Shown here: one piece after another, positions 8,819 to 18,267 of the stretch
How the letters are laid out: every line of letters begins with the position of its first letter
How positions within the stretch are numbered: the first letter of the stretch is position 1
Source: Photobacterium salinisoli
GTDB lineage: Bacteria > Pseudomonadota > Gammaproteobacteria > Enterobacterales > Vibrionaceae
Assembly: GCF_003614885.1 (NCBI RefSeq)
Contig: NZ_QZMS01000011.1
Span: 372,001 to 436,000, forward strand
DNA: 64,000 bases
Reading direction: 5' to 3'
The notes under the pieces: model-generated
What the model saw: the letters and a program-made list of their open reading frames with translations, nothing else
What the model was told of the DNA's origin: nothing
The model's database searches: none
Position numbers and translations under genes: made by a program

Positions 8819-9202
8819 TCAGCCAAAAAGAAAATACAGCAGATTCAGAACCGCCAGCGCGATGATCGGCCAAAGCGTCAACTGCATACCCATTATCCGG
8901 CCTTTCAGACTGTCGGCTAAGATGCCACGGCCATGAATCACCCGGCCAGCCGTGAAAATCAGCCCAATCACCACAATCAGCCAGCCAGCACCGCCGTTGT
9001 CTTCGAGCAGAAACAGCAAGATCAGGGTAATTGGGATGTAATTCACCGCATTTGACTGCGCTGAACAGGCCAGTTGCAGATCTTTTGCTTCGGCTCCGCC
9101 ATCGCCGTAACCAATCTGATGTCGTCTGCGTGCTTTGATCACCTGCATAGATAACCAGCACAACCACAATGCCAGAACGGCTGCAAAAAAACTTGTTGTC
9201 AT
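8819..9202 (-). CDS. MAPEG-family membrane protein
   Basis: 127 residues with four hydrophobic segments (about 5-23, 52-68, 72-88 and 105-125). The block RRHQIGYGDGGAEAKDLQLACSAQ and the following NAVNYIPITLILLFLLE give the Arg...Asn...Glu pattern of MAPEG proteins (the family of microsomal glutathione transferase), as in E. coli YecN. The GRVIHGRGI motif is also typical. It sits in the inner membrane; a glutathione-dependent activity is possible but not established for bacterial members. Confidence 0.85.
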   Translation of the reverse strand: MTTSFFAAVLALWLCWLSMQVIKARRRHQIGYGDGGAEAKDLQLACSAQSNAVNYIPITLILLFLLEDNGGAGWLIVVIGLIFTAGRVIHGRGILADSLKGRIMGMQLTLWPIIALAVLNLLYFLFG

Positions 9203-9452
9203 ACCCTTAACGCTCCCTGTTAATTACCCAAACTTTCATCATCTTACACCATGATTGCCGTTTTGCATCCCCCGCTAACCCTGCGCATTCTTATTCTCGC
9301 GACACCCATTTTCTCCGGCGCTAATGAAGGTCAAGCTGGACAACACTAAGCTAACAGTCACAAAGCAATAAAAAGTGATTCTGTGCTGATACAGAGTCGC
9401 GACACCTTATTTTTGACCGCGGAGCGCGGTGCGATTGACTTGGGGGCTGAAC

Positions 9453-12041
9453 ATGATGAACAAATCATGGGAGTGCGCGTGCGGGCTGATTGGTATCAGC
9501 CTGCTGGCTGGTTGTGGTGGTGATTCCAAACAGCCTGTCGCGCCGGTAAAAACCATACCTTCCTATACCATTACCGCCATTGACGGGTATCTGCAAAGTG
9601 CACGGGCCTGGGTGGATGTGGGGCAGAATTTCCGCTTTGAATCCGGCGATCGTCAGGGCACAACCAACGCATCGGGACAGGCATCCATCGCCCTGAACGG
9701 GCTGGAAAACCCGTCGCAATATGCCTCATTCGTGCTGGCGATTGCCGGTCAGACAGTGGATCTCGACAACCCGGACACACCGGTCAGTAACAGCTTTTTA
9801 ATGTCGGCCCCGATCGGCTATACCACAGTCACCCCGCTCACCAGTATTGTGCACCTTTATATGTATGAAGGGTTGGGCGAATCGACAGCGATTTCCGCTA
9901 CCGCCCAGTCGCTGGGTATCAGTGCCGGTCAGGTGATGGGTGATTACATTGCCAATGACCTGGATGATATCGCCGTCAAGGCGCGGGCCATTGTTCAGCT
10001 GGGCATACTGCTCAAACAAGAAGTGACCAGTGAAGAAGAGCTCGCCGTCCCGCTGGCGGAGTTCCGCCGTCTGCGTGATGTGTTAAAACAATTAGACACC
10101 CATCACCACTTAGTCTTTGATGCCCATGGCCGCGTCGTGCTCAACGGCAATAACCTGCCTATTGTGGTGGACGATGCAGCGTTGCAAACTGACAGTGATG
10201 GTGACGGCGTGATCGATGCGGCGGATCCCTTCCCGAATGACCCCAATGAAAACGCCGATTTCGATTACGACGGTCTTGGCGATAACCTCGATCCGGATGA
10301 CGACAATGACGGCCTGACCGATGTGCAGGAAGAAATGCTCAAGACTGACCCGTTCAATCCCGATACTGATGGTGACGGCGTGAACGACAGCGAAGATGCA
10401 TTCCCGACAGACAAAACCGAAACTGTCGACACTGATGGTGATGGCAAAGGCGACAATGCTGATCCGGACAATGATAACGATGGCGTCAGCGATGAGTACG
10501 ATGAAGATCCGCAGGATCCCACCAAACTCAGTTGCCAGTTTGATGCCATTATTTCAAACTCGTTCGAGCTGGACGCTAACAAAATGCATAACATCATTCT
10601 GCAATGTGGCGGCTACCTGCCACTGGGCGGTGACGATGTTAAAGCACTGACCGCGCTGCGCCGCAACCGTGTGATGGAAACCGGCACCAGCTATGGCAGC
10701 CAGTCAGAGTCCGGTTCCACTGAAGCCTATGAGTTTGCAGACAATGGCACAGCCGTGCGCTATCTCAGCGGCGTGGCAGCCGGTAACTACACCTGGAGTA
10801 TCACCGGCAGTAACGAGAAAGACGGGTTCGCCTCCGGCATGATCAAGCTGTTCAACAGCAATGGTGATGCCGAAGTCTGGGCAATGCTCAACAAAACCAG
10901 CGAGCACAACCTGTTTATCATCTTCTCGCAATACGCCAGCAACGGCGACAACGTCATAGATACACAAGCCCTGTGGCAGATGCGCAGCCTGGATTACCGT
11001 CAGTCCGGTGATCCGATCCCTGTTACCAGTGCAACCCTGTCGCCCTGCACAACGGATGATTCCGTGATGAGCGAGGCTAACGCACCCACAGTGGCAGCCA
11101 CCCGGGCCCAGTTTGATGCTGCCGTTGAGACATGTAAACAAAGCACCTCTGGTGGCGAGCTCACCCTGACGACTGATCGTCTGGCCAGCCAGTCCTTCCT
11201 GTGGGGCAAACCGGGCGAGGCTCTGAGCAGCCGCTACACCTTCCTGACCAACAGCAGCGACAACCAGGGCTTCGGCTATCGTCTGACAGGCGAAAAAGCA
11301 GAAAGCTATCAATGGGAAATCGATAACAATCTGCTGGTTGTTCAAGGCCGTGATATCCCTAATGCCACTAACTGGACACAGACCTTCTCCCTGCTGGCAG
11401 AAGCTGAGGCCAACGGTGAGACCGGCTGGAAAACCTTTACGCTGGATGAGCAATGGGTCAAGGACAATACCCCTGACGGAATTACCGCGGAACAGGGGGC
11501 GATCGGTTCAGGTTCGCTGGTGCAAAGTGCCCTGCCCGGCCGTTTACTGACCCAGTGCGATACATTCGACACCGGCTGGAATAACAGCACACAAAGCCCG
11601 ACCGACAGCGGTGCGACACAGGCCGACTATGATCAGGCCATTGCAAGCTGTGGCTCGCCCTGGACGGCGACACCTCTGGCCTTTACCGCCAACCTGCTGA
11701 GCACTGCCCTGCTGACACTGGATAACGGCCACAGCCTGGCATTTGGCGGTGTGCCGGTCAACAATGCAGACGGCCTGCTCTCCGGTAACGGCACCTACAA
11801 TGTGCCGAACACTGACCAGCCCGATCAGCCGCTAACAGAGGCATTCAGCTGGGTGGTGAATGCCAAAGGGCAACTGGTGATCACCTTTACCGACAGCGAT
11901 AAAGTCATGACCTGGCAACTGCAGGATAGCGATGGCCTGAGCTTCTCTGCTCTGGGCTTTATGGAAAACCCGGACTGGCAGCTGAACCCGGATCATGGTG
12001 TTATTCAGCAAACCCGCTTTACGGTATCCCGCATGCTGTAA
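9453..12041 (+). CDS. Large lipoprotein with calcium-binding TSP3-like repeats
   Basis: 862 residues from the first of two adjacent ATG codons at 9453; a GTG at 9429 would add eight residues before the signal. The N-terminus is a lipoprotein signal ending in LLAGC. Residues of about 245-355 hold a run of Asp-rich thrombospondin-type-3 / OmpA-OmpF-porin-like repeats ([45 protein letters not shown]), which bind calcium. The C-terminal ~500 residues are beta-rich and contain three weakly similar blocks, each with a SYQWEI/SYTWSI-like strand and a C...C spacing (for example SPCTTDD ... VETCKQ and TQCDTFD ... IASCGS). Surface anchoring is expected; the function is unknown. A strong terminator follows. 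Confidence 0.8.
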   Translation: MMNKSWECACGLIGISLLAGCGGDSKQPVAPVKTIPSYTITAIDGYLQSARAWVDVGQNFRFESGDRQGTTNASGQASIALNGLENPSQYASFVLAIAGQTVDLDNPDTPVSNSFLMSAPIGYTTVTPLTSIVHLYMYEGLGESTAISATAQSLGISAGQVMGDYIANDLDDIAVKARAIVQLGILLKQEVTSEEELAVPLAEFRRLRDVLKQLDTHHHLVFDAHGRVVLNGNNLPIVVDDAALQTDSDGDGVIDAADPFPNDPNENADFDYDGLGDNLDPDDDNDGLTDVQEEMLKTDPFNPDTDGDGVNDSEDAFPTDKTETVDTDGDGKGDNADPDNDNDGVSDEYDEDPQDPTKLSCQFDAIISNSFELDANKMHNIILQCGGYLPLGGDDVKALTALRRNRVMETGTSYGSQSESGSTEAYEFADNGTAVRYLSGVAAGNYTWSITGSNEKDGFASGMIKLFNSNGDAEVWAMLNKTSEHNLFIIFSQYASNGDNVIDTQALWQMRSLDYRQSGDPIPVTSATLSPCTTDDSVMSEANAPTVAATRAQFDAAVETCKQSTSGGELTLTTDRLASQSFLWGKPGEALSSRYTFLTNSSDNQGFGYRLTGEKAESYQWEIDNNLLVVQGRDIPNATNWTQTFSLLAEAEANGETGWKTFTLDEQWVKDNTPDGITAEQGAIGSGSLVQSALPGRLLTQCDTFDTGWNNSTQSPTDSGATQADYDQAIASCGSPWTATPLAFTANLLSTALLTLDNGHSLAFGGVPVNNADGLLSGNGTYNVPNTDQPDQPLTEAFSWVVNAKGQLVITFTDSDKVMTWQLQDSDGLSFSALGFMENPDWQLNPDHGVIQQTRFTVSRML

Positions 12042-12065
12042 GCGAGCATTGTCCGCAACAATAAA

Positions 12066-12100
12066 AACAGGTGGCGAATTTTGCCACCTGTTAGTTTTTT
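12066..12100 (+). terminator. Rho-independent terminator after the lipoprotein gene
   Basis: The 8-bp stem CAGGTGGC / GCCACCTG (12068-12075 and 12083-12090) has a seven-base loop and is followed by TTAGTTTTTT. Confidence 0.9.
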
Positions 12101-12245
12101 CAGCTAACGCTGTTATCAATAACATAGCGTCGCAAAAACGCTATCCGCAACAACCCCAGACTCTGCCTGACGTTCACACCGCTACGCTTACTGGCACGTA
12201 TATTGATATAAACACTCACTATTCGCTAATGGATGTGACAACACG

Positions 12246-12920
12246 ATGGAACACACGATCAAAAAAGTGATTCTTCCTGCTTCTCTGACTGGTATTGCGC
12301 TGCTTACCGGCATCATCAGTTTCAGCTATGCCGACGAGCAGACACGCACAGAATCTGTCCGTGCATTCAATAAGCTGTCTGTCGAAAAAGGCCTTGAGAT
12401 CTATGTGCATTGCAGCGACAACAATTACCTTGAAGCCACAGGTCAGGCTGCCGCTCTGGAGAAAATGACGGTGACAGAACAGCATGGCACCTTGCAGATC
12501 AGCAATCGCTCGGGTGACGATTGGGAGAGCACTGAACCGCTGACAGTGCATATATACACTTCGCAGCCTCTTGAACGCCTCGACGCCAGATACGGCATTG
12601 ATGCTACCGTTGACGGTTGCGCCATGGCCAGCGACAGTTTCGCTGCCATAGGCAAAATGGGCAGCAAACTGGTGCTGAGCGGCAGTACAGACACCCTGAT
12701 ACTGGATCTGGCCATGGGGGCCACACTCGATAACGCTGCCCAGCCCCTGCATGTTAATCAGGCTACCGTTGAACTCGGTATGGGTGCCAACGCCAGCCTG
12801 TGTCATGCCAAATCAGTATCGGGCAGACAATCTGCCGGCACTAAGCTGTCTGTATCGCCTGAGGCCCAGACCCGCATCAACAGCAGTTATGGGACGGCGT
12901 TGGTGGTTGATGAGTGTTGA
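12246..12920 (+). CDS. DUF2807 (GIN-domain) secreted protein
   Basis: 224 residues with an N-terminal signal sequence (hydrophobic residues about 9-24, cut near SYADE). The rest is the right-handed beta-helix GIN domain: VRAFNKLSVEKGLEIYV at the start, then LTVHIYTSQPLERLDARYGIDATV and repeated Gly/Ala/Ser turns. The family is called putative auto-transporter adhesin but has no known biochemical activity. It lies in the periplasm or at the cell surface. The gene stands alone and is followed by a copy of the dispersed ~170-bp repeat. Confidence 0.8.
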   Translation: MEHTIKKVILPASLTGIALLTGIISFSYADEQTRTESVRAFNKLSVEKGLEIYVHCSDNNYLEATGQAAALEKMTVTEQHGTLQISNRSGDDWESTEPLTVHIYTSQPLERLDARYGIDATVDGCAMASDSFAAIGKMGSKLVLSGSTDTLILDLAMGATLDNAAQPLHVNQATVELGMGANASLCHAKSVSGRQSAGTKLSVSPEAQTRINSSYGTALVVDEC

Positions 12921-12965
12921 GGAATAATCGATAAGTTATGTTGAACACATTTGGAGTTCGAAGGT

Positions 12966-13135
12966 TTGTCGCGCTTGAGTTTGGTGGTTCATTTGGCATC
13001 TCAGTATGCGCGCCAGACACTCTTTGTTGTCTCAAAGAGTGCCCAGAAATGCCTGTTTGTTCTATGGTGTTGGCCGGGGCGGTGGTAGGCGCTCCCGGCG
13101 CCGACAACCTGAAAATTCGTCCTGAACTTTACCCT
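12966..13135 (-). repeat. Dispersed structured repeat, copy 1
   Basis: Minus-oriented copy. It contains the conserved end GTCGCGCTTGAG, the stem CACTCTTTG / CAAAGAGTG (a compensated version of the usual TACTC/GAGTA pair), the GC stem GGCGC-TCCCG-GCGCC, and an AAATTCGTCCTGAA end. It forms the left border of the 13.1-19.1 kb gene block. Its partner, copy 2, is in the opposite orientation. Confidence 0.85.
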
Positions 13136-13408
13136 GTGATAGTGAAATACCCTGATTTCAGGATTATTGTCAGACAAACGTTTTACGGCGACTTTGCTAA
13201 ATGAGCAATTCACGAATAGCCACAGGCAAGGCATGTCGCATTACTGAGTGCATAGTTATATAGACTGTGTTGTAACCACTCCGCGCATCACAAGACCCTA
13301 TGTGGTTTTATGCAACAAATTCTATTTGGTCACCATTTTTTGGGGACATTACTCTAGTTTTATACATTTATTATGAAGGTGGTTACATAATATGAAGAAT
13401 TAAAACAG
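13136..13408 (+). promoter_or_regulatory. Promoter region of the BKACE-HemB cluster with spaced inverted repeat
   Basis: About 270 bases with no gene. TGTAACCAC at 13271-13279 is exactly inverted at 13379-13387 (GTGGTTACA), and a near-palindrome TGGTCACCA sits at 13327-13335. The AT-rich stretch 13350-13375 could hold the -10 region. The two outer arms could be looped operators, perhaps for the LuxR-type regulator at the end of the cluster; this is an inference. The ribosome site of the first gene is weak. Confidence 0.4.
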
Positions 13409-14272
13409 ATGGACAATTTAATCATCACTGCCGCCGTTAATGGCGGGATCACCCCAAGAAGTAAAAACCCCGCCGTCCCACACACGCCAAAAGAAATTGC
13501 CGATGCCGTCGTTCAGTGCAGTCAGGCGGGCGCCAGTGTCGCGCATATCCACGCCCGTGATGAAATGGGTAAGCCAAGCTACGACAAAGACGTTTGGCGC
13601 GAGATCATTGAGCGTATCCGTGAACGTTCCGACATTATCCTCAACCTGAGTACCTCGGGCCTCAACCTGCCACACGGCATGCCAGAAGAGGAAGCCTGGA
13701 ATCATCTTCAGTACGGCCCAGAGATCGCTTCCTTTAACTGTGGGTCGGTGAATCATGGCGACAAACCCTTCATCAACAGCCCCGCCCTGGCAAGAAAACT
13801 CGCACTGGCGCTGAAGGAGCATCAGGTGACCCCTGAGATAGAAATTTACCATTCCGGGGTCATCCACGAAGCCATCACCCTTCAGCAACAAGGCTACTTG
13901 GGCAAGCAGTTGGTGTTTGCGTTTGCGATGGGCATTCATGGTGGGGTCCGGCCGACCTGCAAAGACTTGCTGCATCTGGTGGACAGCCTGCCTGACAACA
14001 GCATCTGGTCGGCCATCGGGATTGGGCAGGCGCAGTTGCCGCTGAACACCTACTCGATTTTACTGGGTGGCCATGTGCGCACGGGGCTCGAAGACAACAT
14101 TTATTATCGAAAAGGTGAGCTCGCCGCCAGCAATGCCCAGTTGGTGGATCGCATCGTCAGACTGTCTCACGAATTGGGCCGGGACGTGGCCACTATCGAT
14201 GAGGCCAGAACACTCTTAGGCCTAAACCCACAACCTGCCAAGCCCGACACCATCGCTGCGATAGTTGTGTAA
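13409..14272 (+). CDS. BKACE-family beta-keto acid cleavage enzyme (DUF849)
   Basis: 287 residues forming a TIM barrel. Zinc ligands match the 3-keto-5-aminohexanoate cleavage enzyme Kce: H46 and H48 in VAHIHARD, and E228 in RTGLEDN. A Glu at 143 is kept. BKACE enzymes swap a beta-keto acid with acetyl-CoA to give acetoacetate and a new acyl-CoA. The Glu that in Kce contacts the substrate amino group (position 14, recalled from the Kce structure) aligns with Ile here, in NGGITPRSKNP, so the substrate is probably not a 5-amino-3-oxo acid. It is the first gene of a six-gene block; an 18-base gap leads to the hydrolase gene, which begins with a very similar MDNL start. No lysine-fermentation genes are nearby. 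Confidence 0.85.
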   Translation: MDNLIITAAVNGGITPRSKNPAVPHTPKEIADAVVQCSQAGASVAHIHARDEMGKPSYDKDVWREIIERIRERSDIILNLSTSGLNLPHGMPEEEAWNHLQYGPEIASFNCGSVNHGDKPFINSPALARKLALALKEHQVTPEIEIYHSGVIHEAITLQQQGYLGKQLVFAFAMGIHGGVRPTCKDLLHLVDSLPDNSIWSAIGIGQAQLPLNTYSILLGGHVRTGLEDNIYYRKGELAASNAQLVDRIVRLSHELGRDVATIDEARTLLGLNPQPAKPDTIAAIVV

Positions 14273-14290
14273 CCGCCTTCAAAATAAGGA

Positions 14291-14983
14291 ATGGATAACT
14301 TGTTAACCCTCAAATCCCAATCTGACATTAGCCCGTACACCGTGGTTATGAAAGGCGCTGAACTGAGCGCCGGCAACCCTGTGGTGATCCTTTTGCATGG
14401 ACGCCGTCAAACTACAGACGATATGACGAAACTGATCAACAAATTGAACTTGGCTGAGGCGACCTATTATCTGCCGAGTGCACCCGGCGCCACCTGGTAC
14501 CCCCGAGGGTTCACCCGCGCTCTTGACGACAACCAGCCACAGTTAAACCAGGGGCTCGAGGTGATCGATCACGTCCTGCAAAACTTGCTCTCACAAGGCG
14601 TGAGCCGCGAGCGCATCTGGATCATGGGCTTCTCGCAGGGCGCGTGCATGGCGGCCGAGTTCATCAGGCAATCTCAACAGCCGATGGGGGGCGCCATTTT
14701 ATTCACTGGTGGACTGTTTGGTCCTCAGTGCCCGACTGCATCGGCTCAAAAGCCCGTGTTTGATGGCATGACGATGTTGCTCTCGGGCAGTCATACCGAT
14801 ACTTGGGTCTCCGCGGAACGTGTCACTCAGACGGCCGACTATTTTGAGCAGTTAGGGGCGAGTGTCCACCTTGAGATCTTTGCCGAGCGAGAGCACCGCA
14901 TTGCCCGATCGGAAATCGATCTGGCCAGAGGATTGATCACCGCCAGCTTCGCGGCGTCTCACAAGGAGGTGGCGCATGTCTAA
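14291..14983 (+). CDS. Alpha/beta hydrolase, carboxylesterase/phospholipase family
   Basis: 230 residues of the Abhydrolase_2 type. The nucleophile elbow is GFSQGA (S115), and the probable catalytic His is H202 in AEREHRI. The oxyanion-hole segment reads HGRRQT instead of the common HGRGGT, and the expected Asp position falls in SGSHTDTW (about 171). It would hydrolyse a carboxylic or thio-ester. Within this cluster a role in releasing an acid from an acyl-CoA, or opening a lactone, is plausible. Its 3' end overlaps the thiolase start by eight bases. A ribosome site (ATAAGGA) lies directly upstream of the ATG. Confidence 0.8.
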   Translation: MDNLLTLKSQSDISPYTVVMKGAELSAGNPVVILLHGRRQTTDDMTKLINKLNLAEATYYLPSAPGATWYPRGFTRALDDNQPQLNQGLEVIDHVLQNLLSQGVSRERIWIMGFSQGACMAAEFIRQSQQPMGGAILFTGGLFGPQCPTASAQKPVFDGMTMLLSGSHTDTWVSAERVTQTADYFEQLGASVHLEIFAEREHRIARSEIDLARGLITASFAASHKEVAHV

Positions 14984-16178
14984 CGCGTACCTGTGTGATT
15001 TCGTCAGAACCCCGATTGGCCGCTACGCCGGCGCATTGTCGTCGATCCGCGCGGACGATCTGGCCGCCATCACGTTAAAAGCACTCACAGAACGTCACCC
15101 AACGGTCGACTGGCGTCGCGTCGACGATGTGATTTTGGGGTGTGCGAACCAAGCGGGTGAAGACAACCGCAATGTCGCCCGAATGAGTTTGCTGCTGGCC
15201 GGATTGGACACCCAAGTGCCGGGGTCCACTGTCAACCGACTGTGTGCGTCTGGGATGGAAGCTGTGTCTAACGCCGCACGGGCCATCAAAACGGGCGAAG
15301 CGCACCTGATCATTGCCGGCGGGGTGGAGTCGATGTCACGCGCACCGTACGTGCTTGGAAAAACCGACTTGCCGTTTGCCCGCAACGCCGAATTCTATGA
15401 CACCACCATGGGCTGGCGTTTTGTGAATGCCAGATTGGATGAGATGTACGGCACCTGCTCGATGCCAGAGACCGCGGAAAACCTGGCGGTCAAATTCGGC
15501 ATTAGCCGAGATGAGCAGGACGCGTTTGCCCGGTGGAGTCAGACCAAATACGCCGCGGCGCAAGAACGGGGGTTCTTCCGTCATGAAATTGTTCCGGTCG
15601 AAGTCGCGCGCAAACGTCAGAGCCCGTTGATTATCGAGACCGATGAGCACCCCAGACTCTCCAGTCTCGAGACCTTGGCCAAACTCAAACCCGTGGTGCA
15701 CCCACAGGGCTCCGTAACAGCGGGAAATGCATCGGGCATTAACGATGGTTCGGCGGCACTCTTGGTCGCGTCGGAGCGGTCACTGACCGATCACCAACTG
15801 GTGCCCAAAGCACGCATTGTGGCCACGGCGTGTGCCGGTGTTGAGCCCAGCATTATGGGATTTGGCCCGGCGCCGGCGATCAAAAAGGTCCTGGAACTCG
15901 CTCAGTTGTCGCTGGATCAGATGGACGTGATTGAAATCAATGAAGCCTTCGCCTCGCAGGTCCTCTCGGTGGTCAACCACCTGGGGATTGACGGCGACGA
16001 TCCGCGCCTCAATCCCAATGGCGGCGCGATTGCGCTGGGCCACCCACTGGGCATGAGTGGCGCGAGGGTGATTGGTACGGCAATGAATCAACTCACCCAG
16101 CAACGGGGACGCTATGCACTGTGCAGTTTGTGTATCGGAGTCGGCCAAGGCATGGCAATGATCATCGAGCGCGTGTAA
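14976..16178 (+). CDS. Thiolase (acetyl-CoA acyltransferase, PcaF-like)
   Basis: 400 residues, a complete biosynthetic/degradative thiolase. The acyl-accepting Cys is C90 ([11 protein letters not shown]), the general base H356 ([10 protein letters not shown]), and the second Cys C386 ([10 protein letters not shown]). The [18 protein letters not shown] region resembles beta-ketoadipyl-CoA thiolases. It joins or splits an acyl-CoA and acetyl-CoA. The start is fixed by AAGGAGGTG inside the end of the hydrolase gene, so the two are coupled. No other ketoadipate or beta-oxidation gene is nearby, which argues for a cluster-specific reaction, perhaps supplying or consuming the CoA product of the BKACE enzyme. 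Confidence 0.9.
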   Translation: MSNAYLCDFVRTPIGRYAGALSSIRADDLAAITLKALTERHPTVDWRRVDDVILGCANQAGEDNRNVARMSLLLAGLDTQVPGSTVNRLCASGMEAVSNAARAIKTGEAHLIIAGGVESMSRAPYVLGKTDLPFARNAEFYDTTMGWRFVNARLDEMYGTCSMPETAENLAVKFGISRDEQDAFARWSQTKYAAAQERGFFRHEIVPVEVARKRQSPLIIETDEHPRLSSLETLAKLKPVVHPQGSVTAGNASGINDGSAALLVASERSLTDHQLVPKARIVATACAGVEPSIMGFGPAPAIKKVLELAQLSLDQMDVIEINEAFASQVLSVVNHLGIDGDDPRLNPNGGAIALGHPLGMSGARVIGTAMNQLTQQRGRYALCSLCIGVGQGMAMIIERV

Positions 16179-16273
16179 CACGCACCATCACGCCAGAGGG
16201 GCCCTGACTCGATAGTCTCGATCGAGGGCCACTCATCACCCTTTTAGACAACCCACTCTCGGGAGTACCACCC

Positions 16274-17299
16274 ATGGAATTCCAATCCAACCACACCACC
16301 CAACCGGGGATCACCAAACGCCTGCGCCGTTTGCGGACTACCCCCATGATCAGAGCGCTCGTTCGGGAACATGAGGTTCAATTAAGCGATTTGATTTATC
16401 CGATATTTGTCGAAGAAACCATCACCAGTCCGGTGCCGATCACCGGGCTGCCGGGATTGACCCGGATCCCTGAAACTCAACTCGCCGATGAAATCCATGC
16501 GCTGGACGCGCTTGGGATCCGCTATGTAATGCCCTTTGGTATCAGTCATCACAAAGACGACATCGGGAGTGACACCTGGCGTCGAGACGGTCTGCTGAGT
16601 CGTATGATCAGCACGATTAAATCAGCGTGTCCGCACATGATGGTGATCCCCGATATCTGCTTTTGCGAGTACACCACGCACGGCCATTGCGGTGTCATGG
16701 CCGATCAGGACGTTGACAATGATCAGACGGTGGCTCACTTGGTGAAGCAGTGTGTCAATGCCGCGCAAGCCGGGGCGGACATGCTCGCCCCCTCTTCCAT
16801 GATGGACGGCCAGGTAAGGGCGATCCGCCAGGGCTTGGATGAAGCGGGATTTGAGCATGTCGCGATACTGGCACACAGCGCGAAATTTGCGTCGGCGTTT
16901 TACGGGCCATTTCGACAGGCGGTTGAGTGCGAACTCAAGGGCGACAGACGCACGTATCAGCTCGACTACGCCAATGCCAGACAAGCGCTCAGTGAAGCCT
17001 TGCTGGATGAACAAGAGGGCGCAGACATTTTGATGGTCAAACCCGGTACCCCTTATCTGGATATTTTGGCCCAATTGCGCCGTCAAACTCAGCTTCCACT
17101 GGCGGCCTATCAAGTCAGCGGGGAGTATGCGGCCATCAAATGCGCAGCGCAAATGGGCATCTTAAACGAACAGGAAGCGGTGTTGGAAACTCTGATCGGC
17201 TTTAAACGGGCGGGGGCGGATCTCATCGTCACCTACTTTGCGAAACAGTTCGCGATCTGGCACCAATCGGCGCCAAACACAATGTTAACGAAGGGGTAA
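16274..17299 (+). CDS. hemB: Porphobilinogen synthase (delta-aminolevulinate dehydratase)
   Basis: 341 residues, normal HemB length. Zinc-type active site intact: C129, C131 and C139 in DICFCEYTTHGHC. Schiff-base lysines intact: K204 in AHSAKFASAFYGPF and K256 in LMVKPGTPYLD. The enzyme joins two molecules of 5-aminolevulinate into the pyrrole porphobilinogen. GGGAG precedes the ATG. A dyad (GGCCCT ... AGGGCC, 16200-16230) lies between thiolase and hemB. HemB is a housekeeping enzyme, so its presence inside a catabolic/export/regulator block is odd. It may be a second copy dedicated to the cluster or the only copy captured here; the window cannot tell. It is three bases from the exporter gene. 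Confidence 0.93.
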   Translation: MEFQSNHTTQPGITKRLRRLRTTPMIRALVREHEVQLSDLIYPIFVEETITSPVPITGLPGLTRIPETQLADEIHALDALGIRYVMPFGISHHKDDIGSDTWRRDGLLSRMISTIKSACPHMMVIPDICFCEYTTHGHCGVMADQDVDNDQTVAHLVKQCVNAAQAGADMLAPSSMMDGQVRAIRQGLDEAGFEHVAILAHSAKFASAFYGPFRQAVECELKGDRRTYQLDYANARQALSEALLDEQEGADILMVKPGTPYLDILAQLRRQTQLPLAAYQVSGEYAAIKCAAQMGILNEQEAVLETLIGFKRAGADLIVTYFAKQFAIWHQSAPNTMLTKG

Positions 17300-17302
17300 C
17301 GC

Positions 17303-18187
17303 ATGGGCTTGAAAGACTACACCCTGTGCGTGTTCATCATGGCGATCTGGGGACTGAATTTTTCCGTCGTCAAACTGGGGTTGGACACATTGGATCCGAT
17401 GCTGCTGACCGCTTTGAGGTTTACCCTGGCGGCCATTCCAGCGGTCTTTTTTGTTAAGAAACCCGACGTACATTGGGGGTACCTGGCAGCCTATGGCCTG
17501 ACGTTTTCGGTCGGGGTTTGGGGACTGTCCACCTGGGCGATCGGGGCGGGTTTATCCCCCGGCATGGCGGCGTTGCTTATTCAAACGAATGTGGTGTTCG
17601 GTTTGGGGCTGGGCTGGCTGTTACTCAAAGAGTCGGTGAGCCCGCTTCGATCGCTCGGGGCATTGATCGCATTGTGTGGTTTGGCCTTGAGCCTGACGGT
17701 GTCCGACGGTTCTGTCACGCTGACCGGAGTGGGGTTGATTTTGGTGGCGGCACTGTGTTGGTCGATATCAGGGGTGCTATTAAAGCAATCCAACACCCAA
17801 CACGTGTTCTCGTTCAGTGTGTGGTCGATGCTCTTTGCGCCGATCCCGCTGTGTCTCCTGTCCTACCTTCAGGTTGGGACCCAGGGCTTTACGGCTTTGG
17901 TGGACAATATAACTCTACCCGGTGTGTTTTCCATTGTGTACCAGGCATATGCCACCACGTTGTTTGGCTACTGGATCTGGAACAAGTTGGTGGTGTCTTA
18001 CCACTTGTCGCATGTGGCCCCGTTTACGTTGCTCGTGCCCCTTTTTGCACTGTTGGGTTCAAGCGCTCTGTTTCATGAGGCCATTTCTTCACAAAAAGTG
18101 GTAAGCTGCGCCCTGATCGCTTTAGGTTTGTTGATTGGCAGCGTGCCTGCCGCCAAGTTCACCGTGCTAGCACAGCGTCTTAGATAG
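17303..18187 (+). CDS. EamA-family (DMT) exporter
   Basis: 294 residues with ten predicted membrane helices in two EamA repeats (about 5-135 and 145-285). Helix 1 has the WGLNFSVVKLGL motif of the YedA/EamA exporters. AAGGGGT lies just upstream and the stop of hemB is three bases away, so the two are surely co-transcribed. DMT proteins of this class export amino acids, their derivatives or other small metabolites. In this setting it is the natural candidate for exporting the cluster's product or for relieving precursor build-up. Confidence 0.88.
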   Translation: MGLKDYTLCVFIMAIWGLNFSVVKLGLDTLDPMLLTALRFTLAAIPAVFFVKKPDVHWGYLAAYGLTFSVGVWGLSTWAIGAGLSPGMAALLIQTNVVFGLGLGWLLLKESVSPLRSLGALIALCGLALSLTVSDGSVTLTGVGLILVAALCWSISGVLLKQSNTQHVFSFSVWSMLFAPIPLCLLSYLQVGTQGFTALVDNITLPGVFSIVYQAYATTLFGYWIWNKLVVSYHLSHVAPFTLLVPLFALLGSSALFHEAISSQKVVSCALIALGLLIGSVPAAKFTVLAQRLR

Positions 18188-18267
18188 ACGTCATCCCACG
18201 AGTACAACAAAGGAAGGTTCGCATTATTACTCATCGTCAACCGTGTGTTCAGACCGCACGTAACCTT

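Noticed and set aside
13409..16178. Lysine fermentation or carnitine degradation operon
   Set aside because: Besides the BKACE enzyme none of the partner genes (aminomutases, deaminase, carnitine dehydrogenase) is present, and the Kce substrate-binding Glu is missing.
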